A model generated the notes under the pieces. The model saw only the letters and a list, made by a program, of their open reading frames with translations. It did not search any database and was not told where the DNA came from. Shown piece after piece: positions 49,924-58,918 of a DNA stretch of 64,000 nucleotides. The stretch comes from Elusimicrobium simillimum. Lineage in GTDB: Bacteria > Elusimicrobiota > Elusimicrobia > Elusimicrobiales > Elusimicrobiaceae. Location of the stretch: NCBI RefSeq assembly GCF_049639735.1, contig NZ_JBEVVA010000003.1, positions 744,001 to 808,000 on the forward strand, given 5' to 3'. How positions within the stretch are numbered: the first letter of the stretch is position 1; each line of letters starts with the position of its first letter. The position numbers and the translations under genes were made by a program.

Positions 49924-49936
49924 AGCCGAGAATGGG
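49924..49936. other. attR core
   Basis: AGCCGAGAATGGG, identical to attL; it is the 3' end of tRNA-Thr, so the tRNA stays intact after integration. Confidence 0.85.
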
Positions 49937-49996
49937 AGTCGAACCCACGACCTACCGCTTACGAAGCGGTTGCTCTACCAGCTGAGCTATCTCGGC
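49924..49996 (-). tRNA. tRNA-Thr(CGT)
   Basis: 73 nt. Acceptor GCCGAGA/TCTCGGC, D loop AGCTGGTAGA, anticodon loop TTCGTAA (CGT), T loop TTCGACT. CCA is not encoded. Prophage integration target. Confidence 0.95.
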
Positions 49997-50040
49997 AAAG
50001 TAAAATTACTTTAATCTATTTTAGCAATTTTCGCCGTTTA

Positions 50041-50070
50041 TTGAAAGAGGCGCGTAAAAAATGTTATGAT
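50041..50070 (+). promoter_or_regulatory. Promoter of the pilin-like gene
   Basis: TTGAAA (50041-50046), 18-bp spacer, TATGAT (50065-50070), followed by AAAAGGAG before ATG 50100. Confidence 0.55.
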
Positions 50071-50099
50071 TATAACGTTATTTAAAAAAGGAGACAATT

Positions 50100-50567
50100 A
50101 TGAAAAAGGGTTTTACATTAATAGAGTTGTTGGTTGTAGTGTTAATCATAGGTATACTGGCCGCAATCGCCTTACCACAGTATACTAAAGCGGTTGAAAA
50201 ATCCCGCTCGGCAGAAATGTTTCTTACAAACAAAACTGTTTATGACGCTATGCAAAGATATTTGCTGGCAAACGGTAACCCGTCATCAAGAGTTTTGCTT
50301 AGAGACGTGTTGGATATTGACCTTACCGGCGGAACATGGGACACCGACGGCGGAGAATACACAACAAAAAATTTTACATATAACGGTTCTTGCACTTCTG
50401 ACGGATGTCAAATGGATACACTTAGAAGACGAGGCAACGATGTTCTTTATGGAACAGCGTATATGTATAGCGGCGATATAAAAAACTGCGCAACTTTTAA
50501 TACTGACGCCGGCCGCGCGGTATGCAAAAGCGCTACAGATTATACTTATGTAGATGACGAGTTTTAA
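50100..50567 (+). CDS. Type IV pilin-like / pseudopilin protein
   Basis: 155 aa. Class III leader KKG-FTLIELLVVVLIIGIL with processing after Gly4 and Glu5 of the mature protein conserved, followed by an about 20-residue helix. The C-terminal globular part has paired Cys (CTSDGC; NCATF/VCKS). Exported by T2SS/T4P machinery; pilT is nearby at 56466. Confidence 0.9.
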   Translation: MKKGFTLIELLVVVLIIGILAAIALPQYTKAVEKSRSAEMFLTNKTVYDAMQRYLLANGNPSSRVLLRDVLDIDLTGGTWDTDGGEYTTKNFTYNGSCTSDGCQMDTLRRRGNDVLYGTAYMYSGDIKNCATFNTDAGRAVCKSATDYTYVDDEF

Positions 50568-50586
50568 CCAGAATTTGTTTTTTAAT

Positions 50587-50624
50587 AAAACTCCCTTGCT
50601 ATCAAACACAGAGGAGTTTTTTTT
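50587..50624 (+). terminator. Terminator after the pilin-like gene
   Basis: AAAACTCC/GGAGTTTT stem ending in T8. Confidence 0.8.
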
Positions 50625-50630
50625 GTTTCA

Positions 50631-50916
50631 CAAAAAAGATTTTGAATATTTTAGCTTTGCTAAAACAACTGCTTTTCAAAATCACCCTAATTAATACGGC
50701 CGTCCGGTTGGGCGACCTTTTTGCTTTGCAAAAAGGATTTTGAATATTTTAGCTTTGCTAAAACAACTGCTTTCAAAATCTCCCTAATTAATACGGCCGT
50801 CCGGTTGGGCGGCCTTTTTGCTTTGCAAAAAGGATTTTGAATATTTTAGCTTTGCTAAAACAACTGCTTTCAAAATCTCCCTAATTAATACGGCCGTCCG
50901 GTTGGGCGGCCTTTTT
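50631..50916. repeat. Three tandem copies of a 97/98-bp hairpin-terminator unit
   Basis: Copies at 50631-50728, 50729-50825 and 50826-50916 (last truncated). Each holds a nested hairpin (GATTTTGAA/TTCAAAATC around TTTTAGC/GCTAAAA) and an intrinsic terminator GGCCGTCC-GGTT-GGGCGGCC-T5; copy 1 has one stem mismatch. The terminator core recurs at 62091-62115. Confidence 0.88.
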
Positions 50917-50946
50917 CTATCTCCCCAAAAAAGCTATAATCTGACT

Positions 50947-51096
50947 ATGAAAGATTCGTCTACAGGCACATATAAATTTGACCCAAAAACAGGCAAAGTG
51001 GTAAAGGTATCGGCAGATATTCCTAAAACCGCAAAAACCGACGGCGGCCAATGCCCGCACAAACACGTTTGCGGGGGGCACTGCAACCATGGATAA
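50947..51096 (+). CDS. 49-aa His/Cys-rich protein
   Basis: MKDSSTGTYKFDPKTGKVVK, ending CPHKHVCGGHCNHG, a likely metal-binding tail. TATAAT (50935-50940) ends 6 nt before the ATG with no SD, so it may be leaderless. The frame extends upstream into the repeats, which is not credible. Overlaps the next gene. Confidence 0.65.
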   Translation: MKDSSTGTYKFDPKTGKVVKVSADIPKTAKTDGGQCPHKHVCGGHCNHG

Positions 51097-51805
51097 GCTT
51101 AACACCACCCCGGTAACTGAGGCGGCCGCGCCGCAAGTTAACCTGTTTTACAAGATAATACAAACCTTTGCCAAGCATTTGGTAACGGTAGTGTTGCCGT
51201 ATATATTTGGGTCTATGGGCGTATTTTTTATAGGGGTAATGTTTGTATATAAATTTGGCATTACTCCGCTGGAAATTGCCGCCGGGTTTAAGCTTTGCAT
51301 GCTTGCGGTTTTGTGCGTTTTTTATCTGCCGTTTTCTTTTGTGTACGGTATTTTAATGGCGGGGCTTAGCACCTTGGTCGCCATAGCGGGCGTGTTGGAA
51401 GGGGTGATAACAGATTTTGTTGACAGGCTTAAAGCGACGGTAGAACGCCACGTAAGTTCTATGGATGACGGGCTGCCCAAAACACAAGCCAAAATAATTT
51501 TAAACGCCAGCATAAAAGAAGTTGTGCAAACCTATAAGGACAACAAGTCCAGCTCCGCCGCTAAGGCTATTTCTATTTTCATACTTTCTTTTATTATTTA
51601 CGCCGTGAGAATAGTGCTGTTTGGTAAAGTAAAACAGGCAACAGGTGCGGAAGTTTCTTTGGGCCTTATATTCGCGGGCAAGGCGGCGCTGGTGGGCGCT
51701 GTGTTTTTTAATCTTAAACTAGTGGCAAAATTTGTGCTTGCGCTTGGCTATTTATTTGGTTTAATATTCTTAGGGGTACAAATACTCCTGTTAATAATTT
51801 TATGA
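51089..51805 (+). CDS. Multi-spanning membrane protein
   Basis: 238 aa with about five hydrophobic helices (VVLPYIFGSMGVFFIGVMF; LCMLAVLCVFYLPFSFVYG; ISIFILSFIIYAVRI; two at the C-terminus) and a soluble loop (DRLKATVERHVSSMDD). No family recognised. Overlaps both neighbours. Confidence 0.75.
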   Translation: MDKLNTTPVTEAAAPQVNLFYKIIQTFAKHLVTVVLPYIFGSMGVFFIGVMFVYKFGITPLEIAAGFKLCMLAVLCVFYLPFSFVYGILMAGLSTLVAIAGVLEGVITDFVDRLKATVERHVSSMDDGLPKTQAKIILNASIKEVVQTYKDNKSSSAAKAISIFILSFIIYAVRIVLFGKVKQATGAEVSLGLIFAGKAALVGAVFFNLKLVAKFVLALGYLFGLIFLGVQILLLIIL

Positions 51806-52989
51806 TGATAAAAAGGTTAATAGTTATTTTGCTGGTATTATGCGTAACGCCTGTTGCTTTCGGACAAAGAACGTCTAAGGCTAAACAGGCGCAGAGCGCC
51901 TTTACCCAGGCCCGCAAAGAAACCGACCTTAACAAAGCCGTCAAACTCTACAACAAAGCCATAGAGCTTAACCCCAAATACGCGGCGGCATACCATTACA
52001 GGGGCGACGCTAACAAAGACCTTGGCCGCCTGCAAAGCGCGGTAAAAGATTATTCCTCCGCCATTAAATACGATGATAAAGACGCCTTTAAATATTACAG
52101 CCGCGCCATAGCTTATACAGAGCAAAAAAAGTATTCCTCGGCCATTGAGGACCTTACCAAAGCAATTTCACTAAAATCAAACTTTTTAGATTTTTATCTT
52201 AAACGCGCGGACCTTTACTATAAGCAGGATAAGTTTGACCTTGCCGTTAAAGACTATGAAAAGTTTGGCGTAAGAAAAAAGAAAGATAATGACTACTACC
52301 TTAAACTTGGCGTGTCATACATAGGCATTTATAAATACGACAAAGCCAACGCACAATTGGACAAATTTTTAGAGCTTGAACCTAACCGCCCCGAGGGCTA
52401 TTTTTACAAAGGCAGAATACTGTTTAACCAGGGGAACCACGACGTTGCCATATCTTACTTTAGCAAGGCCGTTAACCGCGACGTTTCCTATCAGCCGGCG
52501 TACCGTTTGCGTGCCTCGGCTTTTAAAGAAATTAACGACTATGAGTATGCGATTAAAGACTACACCAAACTTATAGAGCTTAACCCGGACCCGCTGTATT
52601 ACAACCGCCGCGGCCTGGTGTATGAGGAAATGGGCAACCTTAAAGCGGCTGAGGAAGATTACTCTAAAACCATAGAGCTTAACCCCAAGTGGGCAATAGG
52701 CTACAATAATCGCGGCTATGTTAACCTCAAACTTAAAAAGTGGACACAGGCCAAAGAAGATTTTGAAACCGCTATTAAGTTAGACCCAACCCAGCAGTTC
52801 CCGTATGTGAACTTGGCGGGCTACTACTGGCTGCATAAAAAAGATAAAAAGAATACTCTTAACAATTTAGACCAGGCCCTAAGGCGCAACTTTAAAGACA
52901 CAGAGGCCCTGTACGACGATAGCAAAAAAGGCTGGATGTTTAAAAATATTAATACCACGGCGGAGTTCCGCGCGCTTATATACAGATGA
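51802..52989 (+). CDS. TPR-repeat periplasmic protein
   Basis: 395 aa. Signal peptide MMIKRLIVILLVLCVTPVAFG, then about nine tetratricopeptide repeats (e.g. NPKYAAAYHYRGDANKDLG, NPKWAIGYNNRGYVNLKLK). Protein-protein scaffold; overlaps the ftsQ-like gene by 4 nt. Confidence 0.88.
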   Translation: MMIKRLIVILLVLCVTPVAFGQRTSKAKQAQSAFTQARKETDLNKAVKLYNKAIELNPKYAAAYHYRGDANKDLGRLQSAVKDYSSAIKYDDKDAFKYYSRAIAYTEQKKYSSAIEDLTKAISLKSNFLDFYLKRADLYYKQDKFDLAVKDYEKFGVRKKKDNDYYLKLGVSYIGIYKYDKANAQLDKFLELEPNRPEGYFYKGRILFNQGNHDVAISYFSKAVNRDVSYQPAYRLRASAFKEINDYEYAIKDYTKLIELNPDPLYYNRRGLVYEEMGNLKAAEEDYSKTIELNPKWAIGYNNRGYVNLKLKKWTQAKEDFETAIKLDPTQQFPYVNLAGYYWLHKKDKKNTLNNLDQALRRNFKDTEALYDDSKKGWMFKNINTTAEFRALIYR

Positions 52990-53840
52990 AAAATAATTTA
53001 GTTTACTACAGCAAACCGCGCCGCCCCGTTGGCAAACGCAGGCGCACCAATAAGCCAAATATTGTAAGGCCCGTTATTATACTTACGGTATTTGTGGCTG
53101 TCGCCCTGTCTTTCTGTTATTTTATTTACAAGGCTGTGCCGCGTGCCAAGGCCAAGATAGCCGCTTTCCAGGTAGAGGGTTATTCCGGCTGGACATATAA
53201 AACAGCGCAAATAACCGGCGTGGACAACACCAAACAAAAAGATATTTTAGCCGCCATTAATATACAAACAGGCCAGCGCGTCAGCACAGAGGACGCTAAA
53301 GCACTGCAAAAACGCTTAGCCCTAAAATTTCCGGAACTTAAAAACGTAAGAGTAAAAAGGGGCTTGTTTTCAGGCAAGCTGAGGGTATCGGCCGCGCCGC
53401 GCAGTATTAACGCCATACTTTTAGGTCCGTCGTCATCGGTGCGTTACGTGTTGGACTCAGAGGGGGTTATTTACCCTGTGTACGGCGAGGAAAATTTATC
53501 CTCTTACCCCACTGTGCTTATTACGGCGGCGGGTGAGGGCGCCGCGCCCGTGCAAAAAGTAAGTAAAGAATTTGTACAATTAGTTAATGCTGTAAATGCT
53601 CTTAAAAAAAGTATTGATTTTACGACATTGGTATTGGACGAAAACGGCACAAACGCCAAGCTTTTGCTGGCGGACAACAGCGTAATTGACTTTGGCGCAC
53701 CTACAGACTTGGCAAAAAAAGCCAAAACGTCTTCTAAAATACTAGAATATAGCAAAGCGCGCGTAAAAGCGCCCTATGAAATCAATTTTGAATATTTTTC
53801 TAATGGCAAAGTCTATCTTAAGCCGTTAGAAGTTAACTAG
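52986..53840 (+). CDS. ftsQ: FtsQ/DivIB-like cell-division protein
   Basis: 284 aa. Basic cytoplasmic N-terminus, one transmembrane helix (IILTVFVAVALSFCYFIY), a POTRA-like region (FQVEGYSGWTYKTAQITGV) and FtsQ beta domain (YVLDSEGVIYPVYGEENL). Directly precedes ftsA. Confidence 0.82.
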   Translation: MKNNLVYYSKPRRPVGKRRRTNKPNIVRPVIILTVFVAVALSFCYFIYKAVPRAKAKIAAFQVEGYSGWTYKTAQITGVDNTKQKDILAAINIQTGQRVSTEDAKALQKRLALKFPELKNVRVKRGLFSGKLRVSAAPRSINAILLGPSSSVRYVLDSEGVIYPVYGEENLSSYPTVLITAAGEGAAPVQKVSKEFVQLVNAVNALKKSIDFTTLVLDENGTNAKLLLADNSVIDFGAPTDLAKKAKTSSKILEYSKARVKAPYEINFEYFSNGKVYLKPLEVN

Positions 53841-53848
53841 GTGGAAAA

Positions 53849-55099
53849 ATGGCAAAAACAAATATTATAGCGGGGCTTGATATAGGCAGCGGTAAAATGA
53901 CCTGCGTCGCCGCCGCGCAAGATTTTGAAACAAACACTTTAAGAGTAGAGGCCGCGCATTCTATACCGTGCCGTGGGCTTAGGGCGGGCGTAGTGCTTGA
54001 TATTAGGGAAACCTCCAGCGCCGCGCTGTCGCTATTGTCTAATATAGAAAAAGAATGCGGCAAAGATATAGGCGCTTTATTTGTAGGCGTGCGCGGGTCG
54101 CACTTAGAAAGTTTTACAAACCACGGCACATATAATATTTCCCGCGTAGACAAAGAAATTACTATTAACGACATGCAGTTAGCCATAGAAAACGCCAAAG
54201 CTATACCGATAAAAAACGATAATGAGATTGTAAACGTAATACCCCAGGGTTTTGCCATTGATAAAGAAAAAGGCATTTTAAACCCCGAGGGCATGGAAGG
54301 TTCCCTTTTAGAGGTTGACGTGCACGTTACCACAGGTTCCAGCACGCACCTTAACAATTTAGCCAAAGCTATACAAAAACCCGGTTACCGTATAGACGGT
54401 ACATTTTACGGCTTAGTGCCGCTGGCAGACATGGTGCTTACGCAGGAAGAAAAAGAAATAGGCTCTATGCTTATTGACCTTGGCGGCGAAACCATGAGCG
54501 TGGGTATTTATATAGACGGCGTATTGCGCTTTTCGCGCGACATTCCTTTTGGGTGCGATTTAATTACGTCAGACATCGCCCGCCTTTTACACACCCCCAG
54601 GCAAAGCGCTAAAGAAATTAAAGAAAGCTACGGCGTAGCGTTCCCCACATTTTTAGAGGACGAGGGTGATATCCCTGTGCCTACATTAGACGGCCGCTCC
54701 ATGCACCAGGTTAAAAAAAGTTTTATTTTAGATATTATACAGCCCCGTGTGGAAGAACTGTTTGAAGAAGTAAAAAAGATAGTTGACCGCAGCGGTTATA
54801 AAGATTTCCCCGTAGTGGGCGTACTTACCGGCGGCGGCAGCCTTATGCCCGGCGTAACAAACGTTTGCGTAAACACGCTTGGCCTAAGAGAAGTGCGCAC
54901 AGGCACAGTATCGCGCGAGGCTATTATAGGCGACGAACAGTTTTTTGACCCTAAGTACAGCACCGCTTTAGCGCTTGTCGCGTACGCCGCGCAGCGCGGT
55001 ATGTATGAAGAATTTAACAAAGCTTCCTTTGAGCAAAAATCAGGCCTGTTCAGCAAAATAGGCAAGATTTTCAGAGGCGTAGATATTTTTGGTAATTAA
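53849..55099 (+). CDS. ftsA: Cell-division protein FtsA
   Basis: 416 aa actin fold: phosphate-1 IAGLDIGSGKMTCVAA, MLIDLGGETMSVGIY, VVGVLTGGGSLMPG. The C-terminus ends IGKIFRGVDIF, the membrane-targeting amphipathic helix. Anchors FtsZ. Confidence 0.95.
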   Translation: MAKTNIIAGLDIGSGKMTCVAAAQDFETNTLRVEAAHSIPCRGLRAGVVLDIRETSSAALSLLSNIEKECGKDIGALFVGVRGSHLESFTNHGTYNISRVDKEITINDMQLAIENAKAIPIKNDNEIVNVIPQGFAIDKEKGILNPEGMEGSLLEVDVHVTTGSSTHLNNLAKAIQKPGYRIDGTFYGLVPLADMVLTQEEKEIGSMLIDLGGETMSVGIYIDGVLRFSRDIPFGCDLITSDIARLLHTPRQSAKEIKESYGVAFPTFLEDEGDIPVPTLDGRSMHQVKKSFILDIIQPRVEELFEEVKKIVDRSGYKDFPVVGVLTGGGSLMPGVTNVCVNTLGLREVRTGTVSREAIIGDEQFFDPKYSTALALVAYAAQRGMYEEFNKASFEQKSGLFSKIGKIFRGVDIFGN

Positions 55100-55316
55100 A
55101 TGCCCTTTTCTCCCTTTTGTAAAGGGAGTACCCCGTAGGGGGAGGGATTTAATATTGCGAAGCAAATTATAAAAATAAAATTTTTATACGCAGTTTAGCA
55201 AAGAGTTAGGCGGTGGGGCAGGGCACATGTTTGTGTGCATTTTGTGTTTATCACCCTCATCCTTGCCTTCTCCCCTAAGAGGGAGAAGGAATAAAATTTG
55301 AAATAAGGCTACATAT
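55100..55316. repeat. ftsA-ftsZ intergenic palindromes
   Basis: No gene. Contains CTCCCTTTTGTAAAGGGAG and TTCTCCCCTAAGAGGGAGAA palindromes of the same G/C repeat type as elsewhere in the flanks. Confidence 0.5.
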
Positions 55317-56462
55317 ATGACTATGGATGATATTTTTGCCTCGGCCCAATCGTTCGAGACAAAGAAAGCTAAAATTAAAGTAGTTGGCGTCGGCGGCGGC
55401 GGCGGTAACGCCATTAATCACATGGTTGAGGCCGGTATAGAAGACGTTGACTTCGTGGCCATTAACACAGACTCGCAGGATTTACGCCGTAACCGCGCGC
55501 CGTATTTGGTGCAGGTTGGCGAGCGCATTACAGGCGGCCTGGGAGTAGGGGGGGACCCTAAACGCGGCAAAGAAGCGGCCAAAGAATCTACCGAAAAACT
55601 TAAACATGTCATAGCCGACACAGACCTTTTATTTATTACAGCCGGTATGGGCGGCGGCACGGGCACAGGCGTTGCGCCAACGCTTGCCAAGCTTGCCAAA
55701 GAAACTTACGGCAATGATATTTTAGTAGTGGGCGTAGTTACCCGCCCGTTCAGCTTTGAGGGTTTTATACGCGAAAAGCAGGCCGACGAGGGCATAAAAG
55801 AACTGCAGGAATGCGTGGACTCCATGATTATTATTCCTAATGATAGACTTTTTGAAACAATAGACTCGCAGACGTCCTCCAAAGAAGCTTACAAAAAAGT
55901 TGATGACGTACTCTTACAGGCTGTTAAGGGAATATCAGAAGTTATTACAAAACCCGGCGAGGTTAACATAGATTTTAACGACGTAAAAAAAGTAATGTCA
56001 GGCAGCGGCCGTGCGCTTATAGGCATAGGCGAGGGCGACGGGCACGGCAGGCATTTAACAGCTGTACGCCAGGCTATTTCCAGCCCACTATTAGAAAACG
56101 CGGACATTACGGGCGCGAAAGGTTTTATAGTGCACTTTTTGGCTGGCGAGGGCCTTACGCTGCTTGAACAGGGTGAGGTTATGAATTTAGTTAAACAATA
56201 CGGCAGCAAAGAAAGCATTGTTATGTTTGGCCATACGTACGATAAAAGTTTAGAAGGCAAAATAAAAGTTACGGTTATTGCCACAGGGTTTTCTAAGGAT
56301 AACGCCAAGCTGCACAGCGCCAGAAACCCGGTATTTAGGGTGTCGGACACAAAGGATACGCCGCCGTCAACGTCAGGCAAAAATTTATTGTTTGACGCTA
56401 AGGAACCTGAGAGCGAGGATAATATTTTAATACCCGCTTATCTTAGAAGGAAAAAGAGGTAA
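55317..56462 (+). CDS. ftsZ: Cell-division GTPase FtsZ
   Basis: 381 aa. GVGGGGGNAINHM, tubulin signature GGGTGTGVAP, T7 loop NIDFNDVK, C-terminal peptide IPAYLRRKKR that binds FtsA. Polymerises into the Z ring. Confidence 0.97.
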   Translation: MTMDDIFASAQSFETKKAKIKVVGVGGGGGNAINHMVEAGIEDVDFVAINTDSQDLRRNRAPYLVQVGERITGGLGVGGDPKRGKEAAKESTEKLKHVIADTDLLFITAGMGGGTGTGVAPTLAKLAKETYGNDILVVGVVTRPFSFEGFIREKQADEGIKELQECVDSMIIIPNDRLFETIDSQTSSKEAYKKVDDVLLQAVKGISEVITKPGEVNIDFNDVKKVMSGSGRALIGIGEGDGHGRHLTAVRQAISSPLLENADITGAKGFIVHFLAGEGLTLLEQGEVMNLVKQYGSKESIVMFGHTYDKSLEGKIKVTVIATGFSKDNAKLHSARNPVFRVSDTKDTPPSTSGKNLLFDAKEPESEDNILIPAYLRRKKR

Positions 56463-56465
56463 TTT

Positions 56466-57569
56466 ATGGCAGAGGAAAGAAAAAATTCCGTAGGGTTAAG
56501 AACATTACTTAAAACAGTTGTAGACAACAAAGCAAGCGGACTCCATTTAAGGGGAAACTCACTTGCCTACCTGCGCATGAATACGCAAATTATTAAAATT
56601 GACGACAGTTTTCTTTCCAACGACGACGTGCACAAAATAGCTTTTGCCTGTATGAACGACAGGGAAAAAAAGCTTTTTGAAGATAACGGCACGGTAGACT
56701 TTTCCGTAGACGCTAAAGAGCACGGCAGGTTCCGTTTTAACGTATACCGCCAAAGCGGTAAAATTTGTATAGCCGCCCGCCACATTCCGCTTAAAATACC
56801 TACATTTGCAGAACTTAATTTGCCTGTGGACGCGCTTGAAAAGGTGGCAGAAAACAGACGCGGGCTTATTATTGTTAACGGTATGACAGGGTCCGGTAAA
56901 AGCAGCACGCTGGCCGCCATGCTTGGTTATATTAACAGAACAATACGCGGGCACATTTTAACTATTGAAGACCCCGTGGAATTTTTGCACCCCGAGGAAC
57001 GCTGCATAGTCAGCCAGTTGGCTTTGGGCGTGGACACACATTCTTACACCGCCGCTTTAAGGTCCTCAATGCGTGAAGACCCGGACGTTATTATGATAGG
57101 CGAAATGCGCGACTCTGAGGTTATCCGCGCCGCTATTATGGCGGCAGAAACAGGCCACTTGGTGCTTACCACCGTGCACACTATTGACGCGGTGCAAACG
57201 CTTAACAGACTTATTGAAGCTTTCCCGCATGAACAGCAGGGCCAGGTAAAACTGCAGCTGGCCGAACTTGTTAAAGGCATAGTGTCGCAGCGTCTCATGC
57301 CCGGCACAAAGGGCGGCATGGTGCCCGCCGTTGAGGTTATGGTAGACACGCCGCAAATTAAAAAACTTATTGCCGAGGGCAGAATAGGCGACATTCAAAA
57401 GAATATTGCCGCCGGCGATTACTACGGCATGCAAACCTTTGACCAGTCGCTCTTACAACTTTACAGAGACGGTAAAATTGAAATGGAAACAGCGCTTGCT
57501 TACTCCACCAGCCCGGACGGCCTTATGCTTGCCATTAAGGGTATTTCAGAGGATAAAAAAGGTTTATAA
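56466..57569 (+). CDS. pilT: PilT-type retraction ATPase
   Basis: 367 aa. Walker A NGMTGSGKSST, Asp box EDPVEFLH, Walker B DPDVIMIGEMRD, His box GHLVLTTVHTIDAV. Retracts type IV pili. Located between ftsZ and cmk with 3-nt and 1-nt junctions, an unusual place. Confidence 0.93.
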   Translation: MAEERKNSVGLRTLLKTVVDNKASGLHLRGNSLAYLRMNTQIIKIDDSFLSNDDVHKIAFACMNDREKKLFEDNGTVDFSVDAKEHGRFRFNVYRQSGKICIAARHIPLKIPTFAELNLPVDALEKVAENRRGLIIVNGMTGSGKSSTLAAMLGYINRTIRGHILTIEDPVEFLHPEERCIVSQLALGVDTHSYTAALRSSMREDPDVIMIGEMRDSEVIRAAIMAAETGHLVLTTVHTIDAVQTLNRLIEAFPHEQQGQVKLQLAELVKGIVSQRLMPGTKGGMVPAVEVMVDTPQIKKLIAEGRIGDIQKNIAAGDYYGMQTFDQSLLQLYRDGKIEMETALAYSTSPDGLMLAIKGISEDKKGL

Positions 57570-58255
57570 TGCGTAAAAAAGGCATGCTTATAGCTATTGA
57601 CGGTACGGCGGGAACGGGTAAAAGTTCCGCCGGCAAACTGGTTGCCGAAAAATTGGGCTACAGTTTTTTAAGCACGGGCGAGATGTACCGCGCGCTTGGT
57701 TATAAAACTTTACAGCTTGGCGTTGATATGACGGATGACGCCGCGGTAACTGAAATTGCTAAAAAAATGAAATTTACCTTTGAACGCCAGCCCGACGCCA
57801 GCCTTAAAATGTTTGTAGACGGTGAGTATCTTGGCGCCAAACTTCATGAGGAAGCCACGGGCCAGGCCGCAAGCAAAACCTCCGCCTTAAAAAACGCCCG
57901 CGCCGTGCTTACTGAAAAGCAGCGTGAAGTTGGCCGTGAGGGCGGCGTGGTAATGGAAGGGCGCGACATAGGCACGGTAGTTTTCCCGGACGCTGAGGTT
58001 AAGTTTTACATAGACGCAAGCGCGCGCGAGCGCGCCAACCGCCGTTATAAACAACTGACGGACAGGGGCGAAAGCGCCGATTTTAACGCTATTTTAAAAG
58101 GCATAGAAGAGCGCGACCATAGGGACAGTTCCCGCGCGGTAGCGCCGCTTAAAGCCGCGGCGGACGCGGTAGTACTTGATACATCAGACATGAACCTGCA
58201 GCAAGTTACGGCTAAACTGCTTGAAATAATTGCTGAGAGAAAAAATAATTTATAA
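57569..58255 (+). CDS. cmk: Cytidylate kinase
   Basis: 228 aa. P-loop IDGTAGTGKSSAGK, FLSTGEMYRALG, EGRDIGTVVFPDAE and RERANRRYKQL. Phosphorylates CMP/dCMP. cmk-plsC-rpsA order is widespread. Confidence 0.95.
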   Translation: MRKKGMLIAIDGTAGTGKSSAGKLVAEKLGYSFLSTGEMYRALGYKTLQLGVDMTDDAAVTEIAKKMKFTFERQPDASLKMFVDGEYLGAKLHEEATGQAASKTSALKNARAVLTEKQREVGREGGVVMEGRDIGTVVFPDAEVKFYIDASARERANRRYKQLTDRGESADFNAILKGIEERDHRDSSRAVAPLKAAADAVVLDTSDMNLQQVTAKLLEIIAERKNNL

Positions 58256-58267
58256 AGGTGTAGCCAC

Positions 58268-58855
58268 ATGCTTCTTAATTTGATAAAATTTACTTTTAGA
58301 TGGTTCCTTAAAATATTTTACAACGCAAAAGCCGAAGGGCTGGAAAATATACCTAAGACGGGCCGTCTGATAATAGTGTGCAACCATTTGTCTAACGTAG
58401 ACCCGCCGCTTTTAGGCGGTTTTGCGGGGCTGGTAAGAGACTCACGCTATATAATAAAAAAGAGTTTAATGAATTTGCCGGTGCTGGGCCGTTTATTTAA
58501 AAGATACGGCTTTATCCCGGTAGAGCGTGCGGCAGGCAGGGATATGGGCGCTTTTAAAGCTATTATAGCCGCCCTTAATAAAGAAGAAAGCATAGTTATG
58601 TTCCCCGAGGGCACCAGGTCCAAAACAGGCAAGCCGGGCAAGGCAAAAGCGGGTGTAAGCTTTGTAGCGCACAAAACAAACGCGCCGGTGCTTTTATGCA
58701 GGGTGTTTAACACATTCGGTTTCCCGTGGGTAAGAAATTTACGTGTAGTATACTCACACACAATAAAATTTGAAGAAGTACAGGGCGTAGACCTGAAAGA
58801 GCAGTACCAGCAGTTTGCGGACAAAATAATGTCCGAGATTTACAAAATTAAATAA
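58268..58855 (+). CDS. plsC: 1-acylglycerol-3-phosphate acyltransferase
   Basis: 195 aa. Acceptor motif NHLSNVDPP (HX4D), FIPVERAAG, FPEGTRSKTG. Makes phosphatidic acid at the inner membrane. Confidence 0.93.
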   Translation: MLLNLIKFTFRWFLKIFYNAKAEGLENIPKTGRLIIVCNHLSNVDPPLLGGFAGLVRDSRYIIKKSLMNLPVLGRLFKRYGFIPVERAAGRDMGAFKAIIAALNKEESIVMFPEGTRSKTGKPGKAKAGVSFVAHKTNAPVLLCRVFNTFGFPWVRNLRVVYSHTIKFEEVQGVDLKEQYQQFADKIMSEIYKIK

Positions 58856-58918
58856 ATTTAGAAAGTTAAATACACGGAGGATTACGCATTTTGTTTAAAG
58901 CAAAGTGCAAGAGCTATT

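Larger units (their letters stand above)
9570..49936. mobile_element. Complete myovirus-type prophage in tRNA-Thr
   Basis: The element is bounded by 13-bp direct repeats, carries an integrase next to attL, a divergent immunity region near 24.2-25.1 kb, a leftward early operon and a rightward structural operon ending in lysis genes. All modules expected for a functional temperate phage are present: integration, repression, recombination and replication, packaging, head, contractile tail and lysis. No essential structural gene is obviously broken. The macro-domain locus is the only clearly frameshifted gene. About 40.4 kb. Confidence 0.93.

Noticed and set aside
50631..50916. Second CRISPR-like repeat
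   Set aside because: Whole 97-bp units are repeated without unique spacers and each holds a terminator.
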